Source of the DNA: an uncultured Bacillota bacterium
GTDB taxonomy: Bacteria; Bacillota_I; Bacilli_A; Erysipelotrichales; Erysipelotrichaceae
Reading direction: 5' to 3'
Assembly: GCA_949287785.1 (NCBI GenBank)
Contig: CASEHR010000086.1
Coordinates: forward strand, 1-6,584
Length of the DNA: 6,584 nucleotides
This document shows positions 1-5,604 of this stretch, piece after piece. The position numbers were made by a program, and so were the translations under genes. The first letter of the stretch is position 1. Every line of letters starts with the position of its first letter. Under the pieces are notes generated by a model that did not search any database, was not told where the DNA came from, and was given only the letters and a program-made list of their open reading frames with translations.

Positions 1-1
1 T

Positions 2-904
2 AAAAAGCATCCTTATAAGACCTTTAAAGTCAATGCTAGAAGACAGGATAAGTCATATCCATTAAATAGCGATATGATCAACCGTGAGATCGCTGGTCAT
101 ATCTTAAGGAATAGCGATGTCAAAGTCGATGTCCATCATCCCGATATCATGCTTTATGTGATCGTCAAAAATGACTGTATCTATCTCATGGATGAAAAGA
201 TCGCCGGTGCAGGGGGTTATCCTGTCGGGATCAATGGCAAAGCACTGATCATGATGTCAGGCGGTATCGATTCGCCGGTCGCTGCCAGTATGATGATGAA
301 AAGGGGACTGAAGGTCGAATGTCTGCACTTCGCTTCAATGCCCTATACTTCAAAACAAGCGCTCGATAAAGTCCTTGATCTTGTCAAGATCCTGACTGAT
401 TATCAGGATGATATCAGAGTCCACATCATTCCTTTTACCGATCTGCAAGTCAAGATCTATGAACATACCGATCCATCTTATGCAATAACGATCTTAAGAC
501 GAATGATGTACCGGATTGCCGATGAAGTGTGCAGACGTCGGCATATCAAGATGATCGCCAACGGCGAAAGCATCGGGCAGGTCGCATCACAGACGCCGGA
601 GAGTTTATCGGTCATCGGCGGAGTCAGTGAAAATCTAATCATCCGGCCTTTGGCGTGCCTTGATAAGATTGAGATCATCGATATGGCAAAAAAGATCGGT
701 ACTTACGAGACATCGATCTTGCCTTTCGAAGACTGTTGTACGATCTTTGCCCCGAAGGATCCGGTGACCAAACCGCATGCCGATAAGTGCCTATACTATG
801 AAAGTAAGTTTGACTATGCTCCATATATCCAAGAGTGCGTCGATAAAATGGAGACGGTCGTTATCAAAAAGAGTGATACTGGATCAGAAGAAGATCTCTT
901 CTGA
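2..904 (+). CDS. thiI: tRNA 4-thiouridine synthetase ThiI (sulfurtransferase), 5' end missing
   Basis: ThiI adenylates U8 of tRNA and transfers sulfur to it to form s4U; in many bacteria it also feeds sulfur to thiamine synthesis. The frame is open from base 2, so the N-terminus (roughly 100 residues compared with the usual length near 400) lies outside the window. The first visible residues look like the end of the THUMP tRNA-binding domain (FKVNARRQDKSYP, then HILRNSDVKVDVHHPD). The PP-loop ATP-pyrophosphatase signature SGGIDSP starts at base 257. A DCC motif (Cys codons 734-739) sits where E. coli ThiI has Cys344, and it is followed by PKDPVTKP. The protein ends about 50 residues later, so there is no rhodanese domain. 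This is the Bacillus-type short form, which in B. subtilis works with a dedicated cysteine desulfurase; none is visible here. It stops 12 nt before pepP, and the two probably share a transcript. Confidence 0.95.
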   Translation, partial: KKHPYKTFKVNARRQDKSYPLNSDMINREIAGHILRNSDVKVDVHHPDIMLYVIVKNDCIYLMDEKIAGAGGYPVGINGKALIMMSGGIDSPVAASMMMKRGLKVECLHFASMPYTSKQALDKVLDLVKILTDYQDDIRVHIIPFTDLQVKIYEHTDPSYAITILRRMMYRIADEVCRRRHIKMIANGESIGQVASQTPESLSVIGGVSENLIIRPLACLDKIEIIDMAKKIGTYETSILPFEDCCTIFAPKDPVTKPHADKCLYYESKFDYAPYIQECVDKMETVVIKKSDTGSEEDLF

Positions 905-916
905 AGGAGGAATGTT

Positions 917-2155
917 ATGAGTATCTATCAGAAAAGACGCCAGCAGCTAGCTGAAATACTGAAGGAAGGGGAGAATATCTTTGTCTTTGCCGGCAGGGAA
1001 GTTATGTGTTCCGAAGATGAAGCTTATCCTTTCCATATCGATCGTAATTTTTATTATCTGACCGGTCTTGACCGTGCTGATATGGTCTTGAATATCCGTA
1101 AGATCAACGACAAGGTCGTCTCGACGATCTTTATTGAACCATATGATGAACTGATGGCTAAATGGGTCGGCCCAAAACTGAAAGCTGACGAAGTAAAGGC
1201 GATCAGCGGTATCAGCAACGTACATTATATTGATGAACTGAGACCCTTCGTCAACAGCTTACACAGCTATGCAGCATGTATAGGCAATACACAGATATAT
1301 CTCGATCTGTGGCGCTATCAATACGATCAGAATAGATCGGAAGCAGAAAAGTTTGCCGATTATCTGAAAGATACCTACCCGGATGTCATCATCAAAGATA
1401 TCCGTCCCCGTATGGCGGGTATGCGGATGATCAAAGATGCGGAGGAGATCGAACATATCAAGAAGGCTATCGCAACGACAAAATACGGGATCGAGGTCAT
1501 GATGCGGGCTATGAAACCGGGCATCAGTGAGATGGTCATCGACAAGGCATTTGATTTTGCTTTGGCAAATAAGGATTGTGATCTCGTCGCCTTTAAGACG
1601 ATCGCTGCCGGTGGTAAAAGAGCGACGACCCTTCACTACAGTGACAATGATCAGATACTGGAAGACGGGACTTTGTTCTTGTGCGATCTGGGGGCTACCG
1701 ATGCTTATTATTGCGCGGATATATCCCGCACCTTCCCTGTCAACGGTCGCTTCAGCGAACGTCAGAAAGAGATTTATGATATTGTTTTAGGTGTTCAGAG
1801 ACTGGTCGAAGAAAATGCGCGTCCGGGGATCACGATCAGAGACCTGCAGGACCTGGTCGTTGAATATTATAAAGAGAATCTGCCAAAACACGGTCTTTAT
1901 AAGGAAGTTGATGAGTACTATTTCCATGGCATCGGTCATCATCTGGGTCTTGATACCCATGATATCTCTGACCCTTCCAAAAAGGTGCTGGAACCGGGTA
2001 TGGTCATCACTAATGAACCTGGTCTTTATATCGCCGATGAGGGAATCGGGATCAGGATCGAAGACGACTTGCTGATAACTGAAGACGGGTGTGAAAACCT
2101 GGCTAAAGATATCATGCACACAACCGAAGAGATCGAAGCTTTTATGAAGCGCTAG
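917..2155 (+). CDS. pepP: Xaa-Pro aminopeptidase (aminopeptidase P family, M24B)
   Basis: This is a cytoplasmic dinuclear-metal peptidase that removes an N-terminal residue preceding proline. The N-terminal part (about 1-135) resembles the aminopeptidase P N-terminal domain, with FYYLTGLDRAD near residue 45. The C-terminal pita-bread catalytic domain (about 170-400) keeps all five expected metal ligands: Asp257 (CDLGAT), Asp268 (ADISRTF), His341 (GIGHHLGLDTHD), Glu367 (TNEPGLY) and Glu382 (GIRIEDD). The accessory His337, His348 and Arg380 are also present. At 412 residues it is close to the family's usual 410-440. The start is firm: AAGGAGG at 904-910 lies 6 nt before the ATG and overlaps the thiI stop codon, which suggests co-transcription with thiI. 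The last 14 bp overlap the convergent phosphoesterase gene. The N-terminal domain favours PepP over the prolidase PepQ. Confidence 0.93.
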   Translation: MSIYQKRRQQLAEILKEGENIFVFAGREVMCSEDEAYPFHIDRNFYYLTGLDRADMVLNIRKINDKVVSTIFIEPYDELMAKWVGPKLKADEVKAISGISNVHYIDELRPFVNSLHSYAACIGNTQIYLDLWRYQYDQNRSEAEKFADYLKDTYPDVIIKDIRPRMAGMRMIKDAEEIEHIKKAIATTKYGIEVMMRAMKPGISEMVIDKAFDFALANKDCDLVAFKTIAAGGKRATTLHYSDNDQILEDGTLFLCDLGATDAYYCADISRTFPVNGRFSERQKEIYDIVLGVQRLVEENARPGITIRDLQDLVVEYYKENLPKHGLYKEVDEYYFHGIGHHLGLDTHDISDPSKKVLEPGMVITNEPGLYIADEGIGIRIEDDLLITEDGCENLAKDIMHTTEEIEAFMKR

Positions 2156-2987
2156 TCAAGCGGTAGACGATGATCTCGCTGTCAGCCAGGAAACGCGCAT
2201 CATACAGAGTTGTACCGACGCCGTTTGTGATATCTAGGAGCATATCATCTTTACGATATTCGCCCTTAAAGTACTTTTTAGCGCCGTTTGGCCGATAGAG
2301 CGTCTCCAGAAGCGGCAGATATACCTGACCGCCATGTGAGTGACCGGCAAACATGATGTCGGTCTTGCTGATATCATCGAATACATCCGGTGTATGACAC
2401 AAGCTTATAGTGAATTGTCCATCGTCGATATCGCTATAAGCTTTTTCAATATCCGGTTCACCTAGGATCAGTGAATCGATCCCGACGATATTGACAAAGT
2501 CGTTGCCGATCCGGATCCTCGTATTGCTGTTGGTCAATATCTCAAAATCACCGCTGTTTAAGATCGATACAGCAGTCTCATGAATGCTTGATGATCCTAG
2601 ATCGTGATTGCCTAAAACGGCATATTTACCATATCTTGCATCGATATCCTTAAGCGAAGCGACCAGCTCGTCTTTTTCATTTTGGGCAAAGACATAGGCA
2701 TCGCTGTCATCGATAAGATCGCCTCCGAAAAGGACGATATCCGGATCAAAGCTGTTTATAATAGTAGTCAGCTTTTTCACTTCCGCTTCCTTGACTGCTG
2801 TGCCATAGTGCAGATCGCTGAAAAAGATCACGGTAAGTCCATCGAGATCATCGGATATCTTTTCGCTTGTATATGTCTTGGTGACAGCAGTTATCGTTTT
2901 GATGTTGATATAGAAGACGTTGTATATGAGCAAAGCAAGTATTACGGCAGCCATACCGCCGATAATAAACCATTTCTTTAATTTCAT
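2142..2987 (-). CDS. membrane-anchored calcineurin-like metallophosphoesterase (YkuE/YaeI-like)
   Basis: The 281-residue product has a short basic N-terminus (MKLKK) and one hydrophobic segment at about residues 7-27, followed by a phosphoesterase domain. By the positive-inside rule the domain should face outward. No twin-arginine motif is visible, unlike B. subtilis YkuE. The metal-binding blocks are complete: SDLH (Asp58, His60), GGD (Asp90), GNHD (Asn127, His128), CHTP (His198) and GHSHGGQ (His216, His218). The GHSHGGQVYLP block and overall length resemble the YkuE/YaeI group, some of which act on phospholipid or nucleotide-type phosphodiesters; the substrate cannot be told from sequence. 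The start is the first Met before the membrane segment. There is no convincing Shine-Dalgarno sequence before it, so the start is less certain than the gene. The 3' end overlaps pepP tail to tail by 14 bp. Confidence 0.9.
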   Translation of the reverse strand: MKLKKWFIIGGMAAVILALLIYNVFYINIKTITAVTKTYTSEKISDDLDGLTVIFFSDLHYGTAVKEAEVKKLTTIINSFDPDIVLFGGDLIDDSDAYVFAQNEKDELVASLKDIDARYGKYAVLGNHDLGSSSIHETAVSILNSGDFEILTNSNTRIRIGNDFVNIVGIDSLILGEPDIEKAYSDIDDGQFTISLCHTPDVFDDISKTDIMFAGHSHGGQVYLPLLETLYRPNGAKKYFKGEYRKDDMLLDITNGVGTTLYDARFLADSEIIVYRLTSAS

Positions 2988-3019
2988 GGGTTCATTCTAA
3001 CATAGATAGCCTGTTGAAA

Positions 3020-3088
3020 AATCACATTATTTTACATAATTAGACGAAACTTCAAAGATACATCTCATATATCATATAAGCGTAAGGT
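3020..3088 (+). repeat. diverged repeat, copy A: conserved upstream block, -10-like block and hairpin start
   Basis: This segment aligns without gaps to 3249-3317, offset 229 bp, with 50 of 69 positions identical by hand count. Identity is patchy: 18/21 in 3020-3040, only 7/20 in 3041-3060, then 25/28 in 3061-3088. The first block contains two imperfect 10-bp direct repeats (TCACATTATT and TTACATAATT, 8/10 identical). The last block contains ATATCATATA, which can supply a -10 hexamer (TATCAT, 3070-3075), directly followed by GCGTAAGG, the start of a hairpin. No good -35 stands 16-18 bp before that -10. The pattern suggests a duplicated promoter region under selection rather than a recent copy. 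Confidence 0.7.
3026..3055 (-). promoter_or_regulatory. possible promoter of the metallophosphoesterase gene
   Basis: On the minus strand TTGAAG (3055-3050) and AATAAT (3031-3026) are separated by 18 bp, about 40 nt upstream of the ATG at 2987. These match the housekeeping consensus at 4/6 and 5/6. The site overlaps the conserved upstream block of small-RNA unit A, so one regulator bound there could affect both directions. The call rests on consensus matching in AT-rich DNA and is weak. Confidence 0.25.
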
Positions 3089-3187
3089 TGATATAGCCTT
3101 ACTAGTACAACCCCCCTTAGTACGAATATTCTATCCCCCAAATTATATCAACGAAACAGAGAGCTCCCAAGCGGAGCTTTTCTTTAT
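3080..3187 (+). ncRNA. candidate small RNA, unit A (C-rich, intrinsic terminator)
   Basis: I do not recognise this as a named RNA family. The predicted transcript is about 105 nt. It begins with a hairpin (GTAAGG 3082-3087, 9-nt loop, CCTTAC 3097-3102). A largely unpaired stretch follows with two C-runs (CCCCCC 3111-3116; CCCCC 3135-3139), then a rho-independent terminator. The loop sequence TTGATATA (3088-3095) is fully complementary to TATATCAA (3144-3151), which would allow a pseudoknot. A paralogous unit with the same order of parts lies 229 bp downstream. The layout resembles Gram-positive regulatory RNAs whose unpaired C-rich segment pairs with Shine-Dalgarno regions, such as pneumococcal csRNAs or RsaE/RoxS. 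That likeness is architectural, not sequence homology. Alternatives are a mobile or repeated untranslated element, or an orphan cis-regulatory RNA. Confidence 0.45.
3160..3187 (+). terminator. intrinsic terminator of unit A
   Basis: The stem AGCTCC (3162-3167) pairs with GGAGCT (3173-3178) across loop CAAGC, and can extend by a G-U and an A-T pair. It runs into the T-rich tail TTTTCTTTAT. The tail lies on the plus-strand side; on the minus strand the hairpin is followed by CTCTG, so it is oriented for plus-strand transcription. No plus-strand protein gene ends nearby, which implies an untranslated transcript. Confidence 0.7.
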
Positions 3188-3248
3188 CGATATCCGATAT
3201 ATAAGTCCGAGCATCTATAAGAAACGGATGTCAGAATTAAATGCCGGC
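3187..3248. other. spacer between the two small-RNA units
   Basis: About 60 bp of AT-rich sequence with a short ATATC/GATAT inverted repeat near 3190-3200. I see no gene, ribosome binding site or strong promoter in it. Confidence 0.4.
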
Positions 3249-3317
3249 AATCACATCACTTCACATAATTCAATCATCACTATCACAAACATCTTTTATA
3301 TCATATAGGCGTAAGGT
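3249..3317 (+). repeat. diverged repeat, copy B: conserved upstream block, -10-like block and hairpin start
   Basis: This is the partner of 3020-3088. The 10-bp repeats are more regular here (TCACATCACT then TCACATAATT). The -10-like TATCAT is at 3299-3304 and is again followed by GGCGTAAGGT. The TTGAAA that precedes copy A at 3014-3019 has no counterpart (GCCGGC instead), so it is probably not part of the shared signal. Confidence 0.7.
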
Positions 3318-3413
3318 AAATACCTTACAAAGACAACGTCACATATTCTATCCCCTTAAAACTATATTACTTAAAACTCTCGGCTCCCGCGATAATGGGA
3401 GCCATTTATTTTG
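3309..3413 (+). ncRNA. candidate small RNA, unit B (paralogue of unit A)
   Basis: The predicted transcript is about 103 nt with the same order of parts as unit A. It has a perfect 7-bp hairpin (GTAAGGT 3311-3317, loop AAAT, ACCTTAC 3322-3328), the segment ATATTCTATCCCC (3343-3355, identical to 3126-3138 in unit A), an A/T-rich linker, and a terminator hairpin. The stem gains a T-A pair relative to unit A and the loop changes length, while the hairpin itself is kept. The first C-run of unit A is missing here. AGGTAA (3314-3319) could also pair with TTACTT (3367-3372) with one G-U pair, competing with the hairpin. Its 3' end overlaps the last codons of mnmM on the opposite strand. I recognise no family; targets are unknown. 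Confidence 0.45.
3382..3413 (+). terminator. terminator of unit B, possibly bidirectional
   Basis: The stem GGCTCCC (3382-3388) pairs perfectly with GGGAGCC (3397-3403) across an 8-nt loop. The plus-strand tail is ATTTATTTTG; the minus-strand side is GAGAGTTTTAAG. It therefore best fits plus-strand termination of unit B, but it also lies immediately downstream of the mnmM stop codon and probably ends that operon as well. The plus-strand tail includes the complement of the mnmM stop codon at 3406-3408. Confidence 0.7.
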
Positions 3414-3927
3414 TCAGGATATAGACGACCGGTTCAAAAGGATCTCTGTATTCTTCATAATGATCCAATACTTTGTATGGTGATGATCTTATATAGTCCA
3501 AAACACGATAATACTCATCAAAACCACCCTTATGTCCGCGGTAAAAAACGATCGATACCAGCGATCTGTCTTTAAGGCAGGCATACAGTTTATCCAAAGC
3601 AGTGATCGTTGAACAGGCCTTGGTGATTATATCGCCGGAACTCTTGGGCAAATATCCGAGATTAAACATCGCCACATCGATCTTGTCATCTACATAGTGA
3701 TCAAGACGGGCATGGGAGTCGTTTATGAAGGTGATGTTTGAATAAGCGGCGAGTCTGGTCTGCGCTTTTACGATAGCTTCATTCTGGATATCGAAGCTGT
3801 ATACTCTGGCGATATGATCGGCTAAAAAGCGGGTATCGTTGCCAACTCCGCAGGTCATGTCGATACCGATCATTTGCTCGTTCAAGACCGGCTGCAAGTA
3901 TTTATGACTATAGGTCACCGCTCTCAT
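3406..3927 (-). CDS. mnmM: tRNA 5-aminomethyl-(2-thio)uridine methyltransferase MnmM (YtqB family)
   Basis: MnmM is the SAM-dependent methyltransferase that in Gram-positive bacteria converts nm5(s2)U to mnm5(s2)U at tRNA wobble position 34, replacing the methylating half of E. coli MnmC. The product is a compact class I methyltransferase of 173 residues, slightly shorter than B. subtilis YtqB. Motif I is DMTCGVGNDT (residues 23-32), an acidic residue ends the next strand (SFDIQ, Asp46), and the family signature FNLGYLP is at 88-94. YRGHKGG at 129-135 matches the conserved YPGH-like block. The neighbour mnmL encodes the enzyme thought to make its substrate; the mnmM ATG lies inside the end of mnmL (20-bp overlap), implying translational coupling. 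The AAGG before the start is a weak ribosome binding site. Older annotations would say rRNA methylase. Confidence 0.88.
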   Translation of the reverse strand: MRAVTYSHKYLQPVLNEQMIGIDMTCGVGNDTRFLADHIARVYSFDIQNEAIVKAQTRLAAYSNITFINDSHARLDHYVDDKIDVAMFNLGYLPKSSGDIITKACSTITALDKLYACLKDRSLVSIVFYRGHKGGFDEYYRVLDYIRSSPYKVLDHYEEYRDPFEPVVYILTK

Positions 3928-4855
3928 AGTATTTACCTTGATATGTGTCCAGAGCTTTCATCGTTTTGTCGATGTCGTTCAGGAGAGTTCTTTTATTTAA
4001 AAGCCATTTCGGGGCAATAAGATCATCTTTGACAGGATCAGCTGTCAGGCGTTCGATGATCACATCGGGCCTTATGCGTTCCAGCTGTTTGATGACGATG
4101 GTGATATATTCATCTCTGCTTATGACTCTAAAGGGATCTTTTTCATAGATCTCAGCCAGTCTTGTGCCCTTTAGTATTTCCAAACAATGGATCTTCAAAG
4201 CATCGTAACGGATGTCCTTCAGGTCTTCGATAGTCTTGAGCATATCTTTCTCATCTTCATAAGGCAGACCGTCGATGATGTGGATACAGGTATTGATCTT
4301 TGTCTTTTGCAAGCGATGAAAAGTCGCTTTAAATGTGTTGAAATCATGGGCACGGTTGATAAAGACTGCTGTTTTGTCATTGGATGTCTGAAGGCCGATC
4401 TCAAGCCAGATCGGCTTATAGTTACACATGTGATCAAGATATTTTATCGTATCATCATCAAGACAGTCAGCCCTGGTGGCGATCGACATCTCGACCACTT
4501 CTTCACGGAAGATCAGCGCTTCAACATAGTTTTTAAGCTTGCTCAGTGGCCCATAGGTATTGGAAAAAGATTGAAAGTACGGAATAGTGTATGCATCCGG
4601 CCATTTCCGATCGATCGCTTTCTTATTGGCGAGATATTGGTCTTTGATGTTATGGTCGAATAAGACGCTGGTGTCACCGCTTCCTCTTGCCGAACAGAAG
4701 ATACAGCCCCCGTATCCTTTTGTCCCGTCACGGTTAGGACAGGTGTAATCAAGGTCAAGGATCACCTTAGCAACTTTATGTCCATATTTCTTTTTAAGAT
4801 GATAATTGAAGGTCTGATAGCGTTTATTATCAATGGTATAAGGGTATGGATTCAT
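3908..4855 (-). CDS. mnmL: radical SAM tRNA-modifying protein MnmL (YtqA, TIGR01212 family)
   Basis: MnmL is the radical SAM protein linked, in Gram-positive bacteria without MnmC, to the conversion of cmnm5(s2)U to nm5(s2)U at tRNA position 34, ahead of MnmM. The 315-residue length is typical. The iron-sulfur cluster cysteines are Cys39, Cys51 and Cys54 in CPNRDGTKGYGGCIFC, the spacing of this Elp3-like family rather than the classic CxxxCxxC. Further family features are YFQSFSNTYGP (93-103), EMSIATRADCL (122-132), LEIGLQTSND (151-160) and HIIDGLPYE (192-200), forming the rest of the SAM barrel. The start is set by an ATGA overlap with the stop codon of the upstream alarmone synthetase gene. 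The downstream mnmM overlaps by 20 bp. Function is inferred from family and neighbour. Confidence 0.9.
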   Translation of the reverse strand: MNPYPYTIDNKRYQTFNYHLKKKYGHKVAKVILDLDYTCPNRDGTKGYGGCIFCSARGSGDTSVLFDHNIKDQYLANKKAIDRKWPDAYTIPYFQSFSNTYGPLSKLKNYVEALIFREEVVEMSIATRADCLDDDTIKYLDHMCNYKPIWLEIGLQTSNDKTAVFINRAHDFNTFKATFHRLQKTKINTCIHIIDGLPYEDEKDMLKTIEDLKDIRYDALKIHCLEILKGTRLAEIYEKDPFRVISRDEYITIVIKQLERIRPDVIIERLTADPVKDDLIAPKWLLNKRTLLNDIDKTMKALDTYQGKYYESGDL

Positions 4856-5502
4856 TGGTTTTTTACCCGATTGTAGATCGTCTGCATTTTGATATCTAAG
4901 TCATTGGCGATCTTGGCGCATTCAGCTAATTCATTATCGCAATAAGCCGACAGGGAAACGTCTTTCTTGTAGCGGATCTTATGTTCAAGACTGGCCCAAA
5001 AATCCATCGATATAGTTCTCAGCTGGACCTCGACCTTCATCGCTTTCTTTTTGTCGTGCAAGAAGATCGGGATCTCGACGATGAGATGGAGACTGCGATA
5101 TCCATTGTCTTTGGGTTTTTTGATATAATCCTTGTATTCGATCAGAGTGACATCATCCTGGTTCAAAAAAGCATTGGCGATCGTGTATATATCTTCGATA
5201 AAGGAACAGATGATCCTGACACCTGCCATATCGTGCATGTTTTTTTCGATGCTTTCTACGGTTAAAGGGAAGCCCAGGCGTTCCAGTTTGTCGATCGCAC
5301 TGTCAAACGATTTGATCCTGGTCTTGATCGTTTCGATCGGATCACGGTCATAACGCAAGGACAGTTCTTCATCCAGGACCCTGAATTTGGTCTCGACTTC
5401 CATCATAGCACAACGGTAGTAAGCGACGAGTTCACGATAGGGGTCAGTCATATCGCGAAGACGTTCTCTGATCATTTTTCTGTCTTTGATTTGTTCATTC
5501 AT
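4852..5502 (-). CDS. small alarmone synthetase, (p)ppGpp synthetase (RelQ/RelP type)
   Basis: This single-domain enzyme should transfer pyrophosphate from ATP to GDP or GTP to make (p)ppGpp. At 216 residues it has only the synthetase domain, with no HD hydrolase, TGS or ACT domain. Visible motifs are RIKSFDSAIDKLERLG (62-77, substrate-binding basic residues), HDMAGVRIIC (90-99), GYRSLHLIV (134-142) and VEVQLRTISMDFWASLEH (157-174). Glu158 and Gln160 lie in the catalytic strand. The layout is closer to RelQ (B. subtilis YjbM) than to RelP, but I cannot be certain, so no symbol is given. The chosen ATG is preceded by AAGGAG at 5521-5516 with a long 13-nt spacing; Met18 is an alternative start that keeps the domain but lacks a better ribosome binding site. 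It is the first gene of an operon with mnmL and mnmM, ending in an ATGA overlap. Confidence 0.9.
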   Translation of the reverse strand: MNEQIKDRKMIRERLRDMTDPYRELVAYYRCAMMEVETKFRVLDEELSLRYDRDPIETIKTRIKSFDSAIDKLERLGFPLTVESIEKNMHDMAGVRIICSFIEDIYTIANAFLNQDDVTLIEYKDYIKKPKDNGYRSLHLIVEIPIFLHDKKKAMKVEVQLRTISMDFWASLEHKIRYKKDVSLSAYCDNELAECAKIANDLDIKMQTIYNRVKNQ

Positions 5503-5569
5503 CGATTTGTATTTGCTCCTTTATTTTATTGTCTATAACTTGTCCGCTATAGTCAATAAGCAATCAATC

Positions 5570-5598
5570 TTGATTTTAAAGCATAAAATAGTTATCAT
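5570..5598 (+). promoter_or_regulatory. leuS: probable promoter of the leuS T-box transcript
   Basis: TTGATT (5570-5575) and TATCAT (5593-5598) are separated by exactly 17 bp and match the housekeeping consensus at 4/6 and 5/6. The expected start near 5605 lies just before the first base-paired segment of the T-box leader at 5611, which supports the assignment. Confidence 0.6.
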
Positions 5599-5604
5599 TG
5601 ACTG

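Noticed and set aside
3014..3042. TTGAAA with TAATTA 17 bp later as the promoter of unit A
   Set aside because: The -10 match is poor, and TTGAAA has no counterpart in unit B, whereas the ATATCATATA block further downstream is conserved in both.
2988..3180. Cis-regulatory riboswitch of the phosphoesterase gene on the minus strand
   Set aside because: The terminator T-tracts are on the plus-strand side, the same unit recurs with no gene directly following it, and no known aptamer signature was recognised on either strand.
3020..3413. CRISPR array or insertion sequence remnant
   Set aside because: Only two copies exist, they are diverged, the spacing is about 229 bp, and there are no terminal inverted repeats, target duplications or transposase fragments.
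3241..3483. An open frame of 80 codons on the plus strand
   Set aside because: It starts inside the upstream block of small-RNA unit B without a ribosome binding site, crosses the terminator hairpin and ends inside mnmM on the opposite strand. Its composition looks like a translated non-coding region.
4187..4663. A long plus-strand open frame of 158 codons
   Set aside because: It lies wholly opposite mnmL, whose frame has the cluster cysteines and family motifs. It has no recognisable domain.
5528..5556. TTGACT-17-GACAAT on the minus strand as the promoter of the alarmone synthetase operon
   Set aside because: The implied start near 5521 would fall on the first base of the AAGGAG ribosome binding site, leaving almost no leader. 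The -10 matches only 4/6. The true promoter may lie elsewhere in 5503-5600, overlapping the leuS promoter region.
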